This document shows positions 53,924-62,208 of a DNA stretch of 64,000 nt, piece by piece. Below the pieces are notes generated by a model. That model was not told the origin of the DNA. It worked only from the letters and a program-made list of their open reading frames with translations, and ran no database searches. The DNA is from CAZFHA01 sp964518595 (lineage in GTDB: Bacteria; Bacillota; Clostridia; Saccharofermentanales; Saccharofermentanaceae): assembly GCA_964518595.1 (NCBI GenBank), contig CAZFHA010000019.1, positions 1 to 64,000 of the forward strand, given 5' to 3'. Each line of letters begins with the position of its first letter. The stretch's first letter is position 1. A program made the translations under genes and the position numbers.

Positions 53924-54766
53924 ATGAAAGGTAAATATTCTGGTTATATACAGAAAATTTTAATTAAAATTTTACTGTTTTTGGTGCTTCTTATTGTGGT
54001 ATATCCACTGTTTTGGATGTTGACAGCGGCTTTCAAAATGCCGGCAGACTTTGTTGACCGGCCCGCTTATGCTATGCCATCAAGTTTTTATGTCCAAAAC
54101 TTTATTGATGCCTGGACCCGGGGAAATATGGCTGTTTTTTTTAGAAATAGCTTTATTAATACCATAATATCCTTACTATTTATTGTTTTCTTTTCTGTGA
54201 CCGTGGGCTTTGCTGTCACCAAAATGGATTGGCGGCTAAAACGAATTGTTGCCCGCTACTTCGGTATTGGCATCATGGTTCCCATTGCAACAGCTTTAAT
54301 TCCGCTCTTTCAAATTTACATGCAAGTAAAGCTGATTAATAACCCTTTAAGCCTGATTATTACTTACGTTGCCTTTGGACTTTCACTTTCAGTTTATCTT
54401 GTGACAGGCTACCTGCGGTCTCTTCCCGACGAAATTTTAGAGGCATCGGTGATTGATGGTTGTGGTATCTACAAAATGATGTGGCATGTGGTAGTTCCTC
54501 TGATGAAAAACGCAATTGTGACGGTTTTAGTTTTGCAATTCTTTTTCAAGTGGAATGACCTCTTGTTTTCCATGACTTTTATCAGCAGTACAAATCTTAA
54601 AACAATTCAAACGGGACTGCTCTATTTTGGCAATGAGTTTGGCTCCAAGAACTGGGGAGCGATCTTTGCTTCGGTGTCGATGAGTGTATTCCCTATGTTG
54701 ATTCTATACCTCATCCTTAACAAAAAAGTTATTGAGGGAATGACTGCCGGTGCGGTAAAAGGTTAA
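53924..54766 (+). CDS. ABC sugar importer permease, MalG/UgpE type
   Basis: Second membrane subunit of the third importer. It has six hydrophobic segments, the LFWMLTAAFKMPADF region after helix 1 and the EAA loop EILEASVIDGCGIYKMMWHV (about residues 166-185). It ends NKKVIEGMTAGAVKG, the standard MalG-type terminus. Length 280. GGAGGG precedes the ATG. No ATPase gene follows; sugar-processing enzymes come next. Confidence 0.93.
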   Translation: MKGKYSGYIQKILIKILLFLVLLIVVYPLFWMLTAAFKMPADFVDRPAYAMPSSFYVQNFIDAWTRGNMAVFFRNSFINTIISLLFIVFFSVTVGFAVTKMDWRLKRIVARYFGIGIMVPIATALIPLFQIYMQVKLINNPLSLIITYVAFGLSLSVYLVTGYLRSLPDEILEASVIDGCGIYKMMWHVVVPLMKNAIVTVLVLQFFFKWNDLLFSMTFISSTNLKTIQTGLLYFGNEFGSKNWGAIFASVSMSVFPMLILYLILNKKVIEGMTAGAVKG

Positions 54767-54786
54767 TAAGCGGTTTTGGAGGTCTC

Positions 54787-56118
54787 ATGGAACAGTATAT
54801 CAATGAGCTGAAAAGTTATTTTATTAGTAAGGCGGAGGCGGTTTTGAAATCACCCCGTGGTTTTATCCGCTATCCTTTTATTGATCCTGGATCTATTTAT
54901 GGTGGTAATCTGTGGGATTGGGATTCGTATTGGTCGGTGTATGGGCTACTGAACCTATTTTCCAGAGCCGAAGATCAGCTCTTTCGCCAGAAAATTTTAG
55001 TGCATGCCCGGGGCAATGTGCGTAATTTTCTTGATCATCAATTAGTAGATGGCTATATTCCTATGATGATTGAAATCACTGATTTACCAGAACCTTATTT
55101 AAATTTCAAACATAAGCAAGGGAAAATTATGAATATGCATAAACCCTTTTTATGCATGCAGGCAGAACTGATTTCTGCGAGTGATGGGGATTATCAATGG
55201 ATTTATTCACATCTAGAGTCTTTAGAAAAGTACTTTGCCTGCTACTTCAAATATTACTATTTTGAGAACTCTGGTTTATTCGTTTGGGCAGATGATGTCA
55301 TGATAGGGATGGATAATGATCCAGCCAGCTTTGGGCGTCCGGGCTTTTCCACCGCCAATATTTTTTTGAATAGCTTTATGGTGCAGGAGCTTAGAGCCAT
55401 GGCTCGATTACTCCAAAACGCCGGGAGCCACTTCGCGGCAAGAAGTGATTTTTATAATGATGCGGCAGAAAAATTAGCAGCAGCCATCAATCAGGAATGC
55501 TGGGATCGACGAGATTGTTTTTACTATTCCGTTGATGTTGATATCAAAACTCGAACTTTTGATTGGTTTCATCAAGGTTTACCGGTTTTTTGGAAGAGTC
55601 TTCCGATAAAGATTAGAGTTTGGTCTGGTTTTATTCCGCTCTGGGCAGGAATTACTGACAAGGATCAGGCTGAAGCGCTTTGCAAGCATCTATTCGACGA
55701 AGAAACCTTTGCTTCAGAATTTGGCATTACGACTTTGGCAAAAGATGAGAAAATGTTTAATCTTTCAGTAAGTAATAACCCTTCTAATTGGTTAGGACCC
55801 ATCTGGCTTGTGGCCAATTATATCGCCTTTCGTGGGCTATTAGACTATGGATATATCAAAGAAGCACGAAAGATTATGGAGAAAAGTGTTCTGCTTCTAG
55901 GCAGGGATTTAGAGGCCACAGGTGTTTTACATGAATATTATGATCCCTTTTCAGGGCTGCCAATTATGAACGAGGGATTTATCAATTGGAATTTGCTTGT
56001 AATCAATATGGTTGATGAACTCCAGAGGATGGAAGTAGCATTTTCAGCCCAAAAAGATAATAAAGCTCTTGATAAAGTCGATACGAAGAAGGAGTTGAAA
56101 GATGAAGGATATAACTGA
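54787..56118 (+). CDS. GH63-like (alpha/alpha)6 glycosidase
   Basis: A second, shorter six-hairpin glycosidase. GGNLWDWDSYWSVYGLL near residue 39 and ENSGLFVWADDVMIGMDNDP near residue 160 resemble bacterial GH63 glucosyl/mannosylglycerate hydrolases and trehalase-like enzymes; the Asp in the latter is a candidate general acid. GFIPLWAG and NWLGPIWLVANYIAFRGLL are further fold landmarks. Length 443, no signal peptide. It is related in fold to the 22122 product but clearly not a close copy. The start of the following large hydrolase gene overlaps its end by 17 bases. Substrate unknown. Confidence 0.65.
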   Translation: MEQYINELKSYFISKAEAVLKSPRGFIRYPFIDPGSIYGGNLWDWDSYWSVYGLLNLFSRAEDQLFRQKILVHARGNVRNFLDHQLVDGYIPMMIEITDLPEPYLNFKHKQGKIMNMHKPFLCMQAELISASDGDYQWIYSHLESLEKYFACYFKYYYFENSGLFVWADDVMIGMDNDPASFGRPGFSTANIFLNSFMVQELRAMARLLQNAGSHFAARSDFYNDAAEKLAAAINQECWDRRDCFYYSVDVDIKTRTFDWFHQGLPVFWKSLPIKIRVWSGFIPLWAGITDKDQAEALCKHLFDEETFASEFGITTLAKDEKMFNLSVSNNPSNWLGPIWLVANYIAFRGLLDYGYIKEARKIMEKSVLLLGRDLEATGVLHEYYDPFSGLPIMNEGFINWNLLVINMVDELQRMEVAFSAQKDNKALDKVDTKKELKDEGYN

Positions 56119-59107
56119 TAATGTAATTAATAACCTGCGGCCATTGCCCTTTTGGTCCTGGAATGACCGGTTGGAGGCAGCGGAGCTGCGAAACCAAGTT
56201 AAAGAAATGAAAAAGGCCGGGCTGGGCGGTTATTTCATGCATGCCCGCTCCGGGCTGAAAACCGAGTATCTAAGTGAGGATTGGTTTGATAAAATTTCGG
56301 CCGGTCTTAGTGAAGGTAAAGCGCAAAATTTAGAGGTTTGGCTTTATGATGAAGAAGGTTGGCCCAGCGGATTTGGCGGCGGCTTAGTGCCTGCCATATC
56401 AGAGAGCTTTCAAGCTGCCTTTATAACTTTTGAAGCCTGTTCGGCTGAGAATCCTCTTCGCTCAGAAGGGCTTTTAGCCGCTTATGTTGCGAAAAATGAT
56501 GGCTATTCTCTGGTGAAAGCAGCAGAGGTGGCAACCTCGGCTGTTTATCTTCATCGAAATTCATTTTATATCGACACTATGAATAAGAACGCCGTAGAAG
56601 CTTTTATTCAAGTTACCCATGAAGAATACTACCGTCGCTTTGCCCCAGACTTTGGTCACAGTCTCAAAGGCTTTTTTACCGATGAGCCCAGATTAGCCTG
56701 TGATCATTTTGGCGAAATACCCTGGTCCTCTAGTCTACCCTCGGCCTTTTTAGAAAAATACGGCTATGATATTTTGGAGATCTTGCCAGATCTGTTTATC
56801 AACGGTGGAAAATTTCAAAAAAGTCGTTACCAATTTTGGACTTTGATTAATCAATTATTTGCTGAAAACTACATGAAAACGCTATATGACTGGTGTGCAG
56901 ATCACAACTGTTCTTTAACCGGTCATATTATGATGGAGGAAAGCATTTTTAGCCAAATGACCAGCAGTGGCGGTGTTATGCCCCTATATGAGTATTTTCA
57001 AATCCCGGGAATAGATTGGCTCAGGCGTCGGATTGACTCTCCTCTTGTGCCAAAACAAGTCTCTTCTGTGGCAGAACAATTAGGAAAAGAACAGGTTCTA
57101 ACAGAGTCTTATGCTCTTTGTGGCTGGGATGTGAGCTTCGAAGAAATGAAATGGATAGCAGAGTGGCAATATGTGCATGGTGTCAATCGTCTTTGTCAAC
57201 ACCTGGAAGCTTATACTCTTCGCGGTAGCCGGAAAAGAGATTATCCCCCCTCATTATTTATTCAGCAGAGTTGGTGGGAAGAGTACAGTATTTTTAATGA
57301 TTATATTGCCAGATTAGGGGCTTTCCTGTCCTTAGGAGAAGTTTCTATAGATGTTCTTCTTTTACATCCCTTACGTAGCGGCTATGTTTTTTATAACGGC
57401 ACTCGCACAGAGGAAATTCGGGAGCTGGATAGAGCTTTTGAAGGGGTATTAGTGGCACTAAGTAAGGCGCAGATGAGTTATCATCTGGGTGATGATAGTA
57501 TTATTGCTAAATATGGGCAAGTCAAAGGAGCGCGTTTTCAGGTTGGGAAAATAGCCTATAGGGCAGTGGTATTACCGCCTATGGAGGTGATGGCAGCTGA
57601 GACCCTGGATTTACTTTCTGCTTTTGCAGAAAATGGCGGTGCTATTTATGCCTTAGGACGACTACCCAGCTATACGGATGGAAACAAAGAAGCACTTATA
57701 TATCTACTTACCCAAGTCAAGGCTGTAAGTATTCCTGCGCTAAAAGGGCTTTTGCTAGATCAGGGAGAATCTAGCCTACAGGTTGTGAATGACCAGGGGG
57801 AAGAGAGCTGTATTTTTCATCAGTGGCGAAAAGCCCCAGAAGAAGATTATCTATTTCTCGTAAATTTGGATAAAGAAAATGACTTTTCTGCCATTATTAC
57901 CCTAAAGGCAGGGACTAAAAGTCCGATAATTTATTCTTTAGAGTCAGAGACAGAAATTCCCATAGAGTTTATGAGAGCAGGAGAATCGATAGAGTTCCAG
58001 CTATATTTTCACAGCATGCAATCCTACTGTCTGATTTTACGTGAAATAATTCCAGCTGTTCAGCGCCCAATGCCTTTCCTTCGTCATATCTATAAACCCA
58101 AGTCCCAATGGAAGATTGATCACAAAGTAGAAAATAGCCTGACTCTAGATACCTGTAGTTATAAAATTGATGAAGGTTCTTGGCAGGACCCTATAGCCGT
58201 GATTCATTTGCAAAAAAAACTTTTGGATTTACGGCGCGCCTGTCAGGTAGAAATGGAGTTTAGATTTTTTCTGGATATGGAGCCTTCGCAGTGTGAATGG
58301 CTCTATGCGGTCATTGAGGATGCATCTCTTTATCATATAACTTTAAATGGACGAGAAATTACCACGGGTGCCCAAGGGTATTGGAAAGATAAATCTTTTC
58401 ACCGGGTAAATATTCTTCCCGGTCTGCAGAAGGGAGAGAACAGGCTCCTTTTGAAAACTCATTTTCAGCAGTCAGAAAAGGTCTATGAGGTACTTTATGG
58501 TGAGAATGTTTATGAGACAGAAAAGAACAAGCTTACCTATGATATTGAACTGGAAAGCATTTATCTCTTGGGGGATTTTGGGGTATTTAGTCAGAGTGAT
58601 TATGAAGAACTAGATCGGAAGGCCAAGAGAACCAGAGGTGGATTCATTCTTCGAAAGCAACCAACCAGTCTTATTTCTGGTGATTTTACAACTCAAGGAT
58701 TTTGTTTTTTTGCCGGTGAACTGGAAATCAGCCAAGAGTTGGAGTGGATGGGTGATTCAGAAGAAAGGGTTATTTTGGATCTATCAAACTTATGCGCTCC
58801 ACTAGCTAGCCTGTCGGTTAATGGTCAGGTGGCGGGGAAATTAGTATGGGCTCCTTATGAGCTAGACATTACTCCTTATCTCAAGGAAGGTAAAAATACC
58901 CTTAGCCTTACACTATTTGCGTCTAACCGAAATCTTTTTGGTCCCCATCACCATATAAGAGGGGAATGCTATAACGTCGGGCCGGACAGCTTTTCCGGGA
59001 AATGGAGTTGGGTAGAACGTGAAAGCGAGGCTGATGCTACAGAAATCTTTGACAGGAGTCAAAATTTTTGGACTGACAGCTATTGCTTTGTGGCTTGGGG
59101 GATATGA
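56102..59107 (+). CDS. GH106-like large glycosidase
   Basis: A 1001-residue, probably intracellular hydrolase. The N-terminal part LPFWSWNDRLEAAELRNQVK, GLGGYFMHARSGLKTEYLSE and VWLYDEEGWPSGFGGG form a TIM-barrel start shared with family GH106-type (alpha-L-rhamnosidase) proteins. Candidate acidic residues lie in GFFTDEPRL and TGHIMMEESIFSQM. The C-terminal part (about 680-990) has two beta domains, one with a GH2-like sugar-binding look (LSVNGQVAGKLVWAPYELDI). No signal peptide. GAAGGAG precedes the ATG, inside the upstream gene. If GH106, it would remove rhamnose, as in rhamnogalacturonan or rhamnosides. Family call is moderate, substrate is a guess. Confidence 0.6.
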   Translation: MKDITDNVINNLRPLPFWSWNDRLEAAELRNQVKEMKKAGLGGYFMHARSGLKTEYLSEDWFDKISAGLSEGKAQNLEVWLYDEEGWPSGFGGGLVPAISESFQAAFITFEACSAENPLRSEGLLAAYVAKNDGYSLVKAAEVATSAVYLHRNSFYIDTMNKNAVEAFIQVTHEEYYRRFAPDFGHSLKGFFTDEPRLACDHFGEIPWSSSLPSAFLEKYGYDILEILPDLFINGGKFQKSRYQFWTLINQLFAENYMKTLYDWCADHNCSLTGHIMMEESIFSQMTSSGGVMPLYEYFQIPGIDWLRRRIDSPLVPKQVSSVAEQLGKEQVLTESYALCGWDVSFEEMKWIAEWQYVHGVNRLCQHLEAYTLRGSRKRDYPPSLFIQQSWWEEYSIFNDYIARLGAFLSLGEVSIDVLLLHPLRSGYVFYNGTRTEEIRELDRAFEGVLVALSKAQMSYHLGDDSIIAKYGQVKGARFQVGKIAYRAVVLPPMEVMAAETLDLLSAFAENGGAIYALGRLPSYTDGNKEALIYLLTQVKAVSIPALKGLLLDQGESSLQVVNDQGEESCIFHQWRKAPEEDYLFLVNLDKENDFSAIITLKAGTKSPIIYSLESETEIPIEFMRAGESIEFQLYFHSMQSYCLILREIIPAVQRPMPFLRHIYKPKSQWKIDHKVENSLTLDTCSYKIDEGSWQDPIAVIHLQKKLLDLRRACQVEMEFRFFLDMEPSQCEWLYAVIEDASLYHITLNGREITTGAQGYWKDKSFHRVNILPGLQKGENRLLLKTHFQQSEKVYEVLYGENVYETEKNKLTYDIELESIYLLGDFGVFSQSDYEELDRKAKRTRGGFILRKQPTSLISGDFTTQGFCFFAGELEISQELEWMGDSEERVILDLSNLCAPLASLSVNGQVAGKLVWAPYELDITPYLKEGKNTLSLTLFASNRNLFGPHHHIRGECYNVGPDSFSGKWSWVERESEADATEIFDRSQNFWTDSYCFVAWGI

Positions 59108-60549
59108 TGGAGACATTACTGCTACAAAATATAATTAAACAAACGCCCGCCTTTTCCCGCCCCTTGGACTGGGTTAGAAATCAGCTTGAGAAGCAAATTA
59201 ATAGCAATCGGCAGAAAATTGTTGTTCTGGATGACGATCCTACCGGAAGTCAGCGGGTTCATAATATTATAATTTACACCGACTATAGCCGGGAGACCTT
59301 GAAAGCGGCTCTATTAAAACCGGATAAAACCTTTTTTATTCTTACGAATTCTCGCAGTTTGTTACCTCAGGAGACTAGACGACTTCACGAAGAGATCATG
59401 GCAAATCTCCTTTGGGCAAAAAAAGAAACAGGGCAAGATTTTATTATTATGAGTCGAAGCGATTCAACATTAAGGGGACATTACCCTTTGGAGATAGATG
59501 TGATTCGCCGAGCCATGGAAGAAGCTGGTTGTCATGTGGTAGGAGAGATACTATGCCCTTATTTTAAAGAGGGTGGACGATTTACCATAAATAATATTCA
59601 TTATGTCCAAGAAGGGGCGGAGCTTATCCCTGCTGGACAGACAGAGTTTGCCCGAGATCAGACTTTTGGCTATCTCAATTCTAATTTAATTGATTTTGTT
59701 CAGGAAAAGAGCAAAAACTGCGCCCAAAGAAGCGAAATCCAAGTTATTAGTCTGGAGAGTTTGCGAAGCTGTGATTTAGAGACAATCCGCCGCCAATTAA
59801 TATCCAGTGGTAACTATAAAACTATCATTGTAAACGCTATAGACGATGGTGATTTGGAGGTCTTTTCTCTGGCGCTCTATCCTTTACTTACTAACAAACA
59901 ACATTTTATCTTTCGGACAGCGGCGTCTTTGGTTCGGGTCATGGCCGGTATTTCTTCCAGAGAACTTTTGACTTATGAGGAAATATCCCATCCGGCCTCA
60001 GAGCTGGGGGGACTGATTATAGTGGGTTCCCATACAGAAAAAACCACAAGACAAATAAACAATCTGGTAGCGTTAAGGGCTATCACTCCGGTTCCCTTTT
60101 ATGCCGAAAAATTTTTGACAGTGGGAGGGAAAGCGGAAATAGAGCGGGTTGCGGAAAGCTGTAGTGAACTTATAGCCGAGGGAAAAACAGCTTTGGTCTA
60201 TACCGAGAGGCAACTACTCGCCTCTGCGTCTGATACGCCTGCGACAGCTCTAGAACGATCAAGGATGATTTCTTACGCTTTGGTGCAGGTGGTTCAAAAA
60301 ATAAAATCTTCGCCAGTTTTTATCTTAGCTAAAGGTGGCATTACTTCCAGTGATATTGCTGTAAAAGGACTAGGTATAAAAGAAGCCCTTGTTTTAGGGC
60401 AAATACAGCCGGGGGTGTCTGTTTGGCAGGCCGATCACCTATCGCGTTTTCCTAGTGTTCCCTACATTGTTTTCCCTGGGAATGTAGGCACTGAGGCTAC
60501 ACTTAAAGAGGTAGTAAAAAGTTTTTTGCCTTCTTCAGGAATCCTTTAG
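59104..60549 (+). CDS. Four-carbon acid-sugar kinase (DUF1537 / OtnK-like)
   Basis: Phosphorylates a four-carbon sugar acid or a 3-oxo-tetronate with ATP. The N-terminal domain has VVLDDDPTGSQRVHNI, FFILTNSRSLLP and IIMSRSDSTLRGHYPLEID, all hallmarks. The C-terminal nucleotide-binding domain has GGLIIVGSHTEKTTRQ, LAKGGITSSDIAVKGL and VLGQIQPGVSVW. Length 481. ATG 59104 overlaps the previous stop (ATGA); ATG 59107 is equally possible. Relatives usually pair with an aldolase (OtnC) or a PdxA-like dehydrogenase, neither of which is visible here. Instead a racemase-like and a BKACE gene follow. Confidence 0.88.
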   Translation: MMETLLLQNIIKQTPAFSRPLDWVRNQLEKQINSNRQKIVVLDDDPTGSQRVHNIIIYTDYSRETLKAALLKPDKTFFILTNSRSLLPQETRRLHEEIMANLLWAKKETGQDFIIMSRSDSTLRGHYPLEIDVIRRAMEEAGCHVVGEILCPYFKEGGRFTINNIHYVQEGAELIPAGQTEFARDQTFGYLNSNLIDFVQEKSKNCAQRSEIQVISLESLRSCDLETIRRQLISSGNYKTIIVNAIDDGDLEVFSLALYPLLTNKQHFIFRTAASLVRVMAGISSRELLTYEEISHPASELGGLIIVGSHTEKTTRQINNLVALRAITPVPFYAEKFLTVGGKAEIERVAESCSELIAEGKTALVYTERQLLASASDTPATALERSRMISYALVQVVQKIKSSPVFILAKGGITSSDIAVKGLGIKEALVLGQIQPGVSVWQADHLSRFPSVPYIVFPGNVGTEATLKEVVKSFLPSSGIL

Positions 60550-60612
60550 CGTCTACTTTTAGGCTTTTGCTTAAGAACAATAATTGATTTAGGATAAGAA
60601 AGGAATAGTATT

Positions 60613-61272
60613 ATGAAACTTTGCACCTTACATACCACGGATAAATTTGTTTCTTTAATGTCAGAACCTTTTACAAGACCTTTTCTATTGCAACACCCTC
60701 ATCTAACACATATGGACATTGCCGACAGCTCGTTGATTGAAGATACGAAAAAAGCCGACGGTGTGACTGCGGCGGTAACGCGCAGGATGCTACTTTACAT
60801 GCAAGCTGCTCTGGAGGCTAAAGCAGATGGAATCCTAGTCACCTGTACGTCTGTCAATTCGGCGACAAAATACTTACGGCCGCTTTTGCCTATTCCCGTG
60901 ATGAGTATTGAAGAGGCCGCGGCGGAAGAAGCTGTTATGGCAGGAAGCCGAATTGGTATTTTATCTTCCTTGGCAACCAGTGCAGAGCCTGTCAAACAGA
61001 CGATAGTAGAGATTGCCGCCCAGCGGAACGTATCTCCAGAGGTTAAGCTGCAAGTGGCAGAAGGTGCTTTTGAAGCATTAATGAGCCAGGATCGAGCACT
61101 CCACGATCAATTGATTCAGCAGACTTTAGCAGACCTGATAGAAACCGTAGATGTAGTAATTTTTGCCCAAATATCTATGGCGCTTTGTGATCATCCTGAT
61201 TATGGTAAGCCTGTACTAAAATTAGGACAATCTGGATATGAGGCAATTTTAAGAGCTATGAATGGCGGTTAA
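60613..61272 (+). CDS. Aspartate/glutamate/hydantoin racemase-like protein
   Basis: A member of the two-cysteine racemase superfamily. The first cysteine motif is LVTCTSVNSA (about residue 80). RIGILSSLATSAEPVKQTIV covers the second half-domain. The second catalytic cysteine expected near residue 190 may be Cys in MALCDHPDYGKPVL, though the usual context (e.g. a C-[TA]-x-[FY] motif) is not clear, and VVIFAQISM takes its normal place. It could be a racemase, isomerase or decarboxylase of the maleate-isomerase type. Length 219. AAGGAA precedes the ATG. It sits between an acid-sugar kinase and a BKACE gene, so its substrate is likely an acidic breakdown product. Confidence 0.7.
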   Translation: MKLCTLHTTDKFVSLMSEPFTRPFLLQHPHLTHMDIADSSLIEDTKKADGVTAAVTRRMLLYMQAALEAKADGILVTCTSVNSATKYLRPLLPIPVMSIEEAAAEEAVMAGSRIGILSSLATSAEPVKQTIVEIAAQRNVSPEVKLQVAEGAFEALMSQDRALHDQLIQQTLADLIETVDVVIFAQISMALCDHPDYGKPVLKLGQSGYEAILRAMNGG

Positions 61273-61314
61273 ACAGGCTTAATCATGTCAAATAAATGTC
61301 ATAAGGAGAGTAAA

Positions 61315-62133
61315 ATGCAAAAGCAATTATCCCCAGCTAAAGTTATGATTTCGGTGGCTCCAGTCAAGAGCAGTTCGCCTCTTAAGTCAGAAGATTTACT
61401 GGAAGATGTCCTTCTGTGCAGGGAGAAGGGAGCCTCTATTTTGCACTTGCACTGTAAAAATCCTCAGGGATTACTTACGGCGGATACCAGTAATTTAGCC
61501 AAAACTTTTGCCCAAGTTCATGCAGCCTGTGATATTATTTTGCAGGCTTCGACGGGTGGTGTTTCTTCTATGACTATGGAGGAGCGCTGCCGTCCTCTAA
61601 AGATACCCTTAACGGAAATGGCTTCATTAAATGGCGGTAGCACAAATTTAGGGGAAGTGGTTTATATCAACTCCTTACAAGATATTCGCTACAGTGTAGA
61701 AGCGTGCTATCAGCAAAGAATTTTACCAGAAATTGAAATCTTTGATATAGGCATGTTATACACCATGGAGGGGCTTCGAAAGAGCCTGCCTTTTTTGACA
61801 CCGGTACTTTACAATTTTGTCTTTGGTCACCCGGGGGGCTTACCGGCTGAGGTGCAAGTGTTAGCAGCAATAAGGGGACTGATTCCCTCTGATTGCCTTT
61901 GGGGTGTTACCCATTATGGTCGAGAAGATTGGCTTTTTCTCAGTGCTGCTCTGGCTTTGGGGGCGGATTTAGTTAGAATTGGTTTTGAGGATAGTTCTTG
62001 GCTTAGTTCAGAAGAATCGGCAACCCATAATTACCAATTAGTGCAAAGGTTATCCAGTTTGATCCAGTGCTTGGGAAGAGAAGTGGCAACGGTAGCGGAA
62101 ACCAGAAAAATCTTTTGTCTTTCTGGTACGTAA
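61315..62133 (+). CDS. Beta-keto acid cleavage enzyme (BKACE, DUF849)
   Basis: A zinc-dependent TIM-barrel enzyme; characterised relatives condense a beta-keto acid with acetyl-CoA and split it into acetoacetate and an acyl-CoA. The zinc motif is ILHLHCKNPQG (His44, His46); the common form is HxHxRDP, so Arg-Asp became Lys-Asn. VLYNFVFGHPGGLPA and WGVTHYGREDWLFLSAALAL followed by GADLVRIGFED are family blocks. ATG 61315 has AAGGAGAG upstream; the frame opens at 61285. Length 272. It clusters with the DUF1537 kinase and racemase-like genes, suggesting an acid-sugar or keto-acid breakdown route. The acid substrate is unknown. Confidence 0.85.
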   Translation: MQKQLSPAKVMISVAPVKSSSPLKSEDLLEDVLLCREKGASILHLHCKNPQGLLTADTSNLAKTFAQVHAACDIILQASTGGVSSMTMEERCRPLKIPLTEMASLNGGSTNLGEVVYINSLQDIRYSVEACYQQRILPEIEIFDIGMLYTMEGLRKSLPFLTPVLYNFVFGHPGGLPAEVQVLAAIRGLIPSDCLWGVTHYGREDWLFLSAALALGADLVRIGFEDSSWLSSEESATHNYQLVQRLSSLIQCLGREVATVAETRKIFCLSGT

Positions 62134-62208
62134 GGCGGCTTTATGAATATGGACATGTATTTTCATACAAGACTCATTTGCATACAAAAGCGGGAGGAAA
62201 CTTAAATT

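Noticed and set aside
61285..61314. ATG 61285 as BKACE start
   Set aside because: No ribosome site precedes it, while AAGGAGAG is well placed for ATG 61315.
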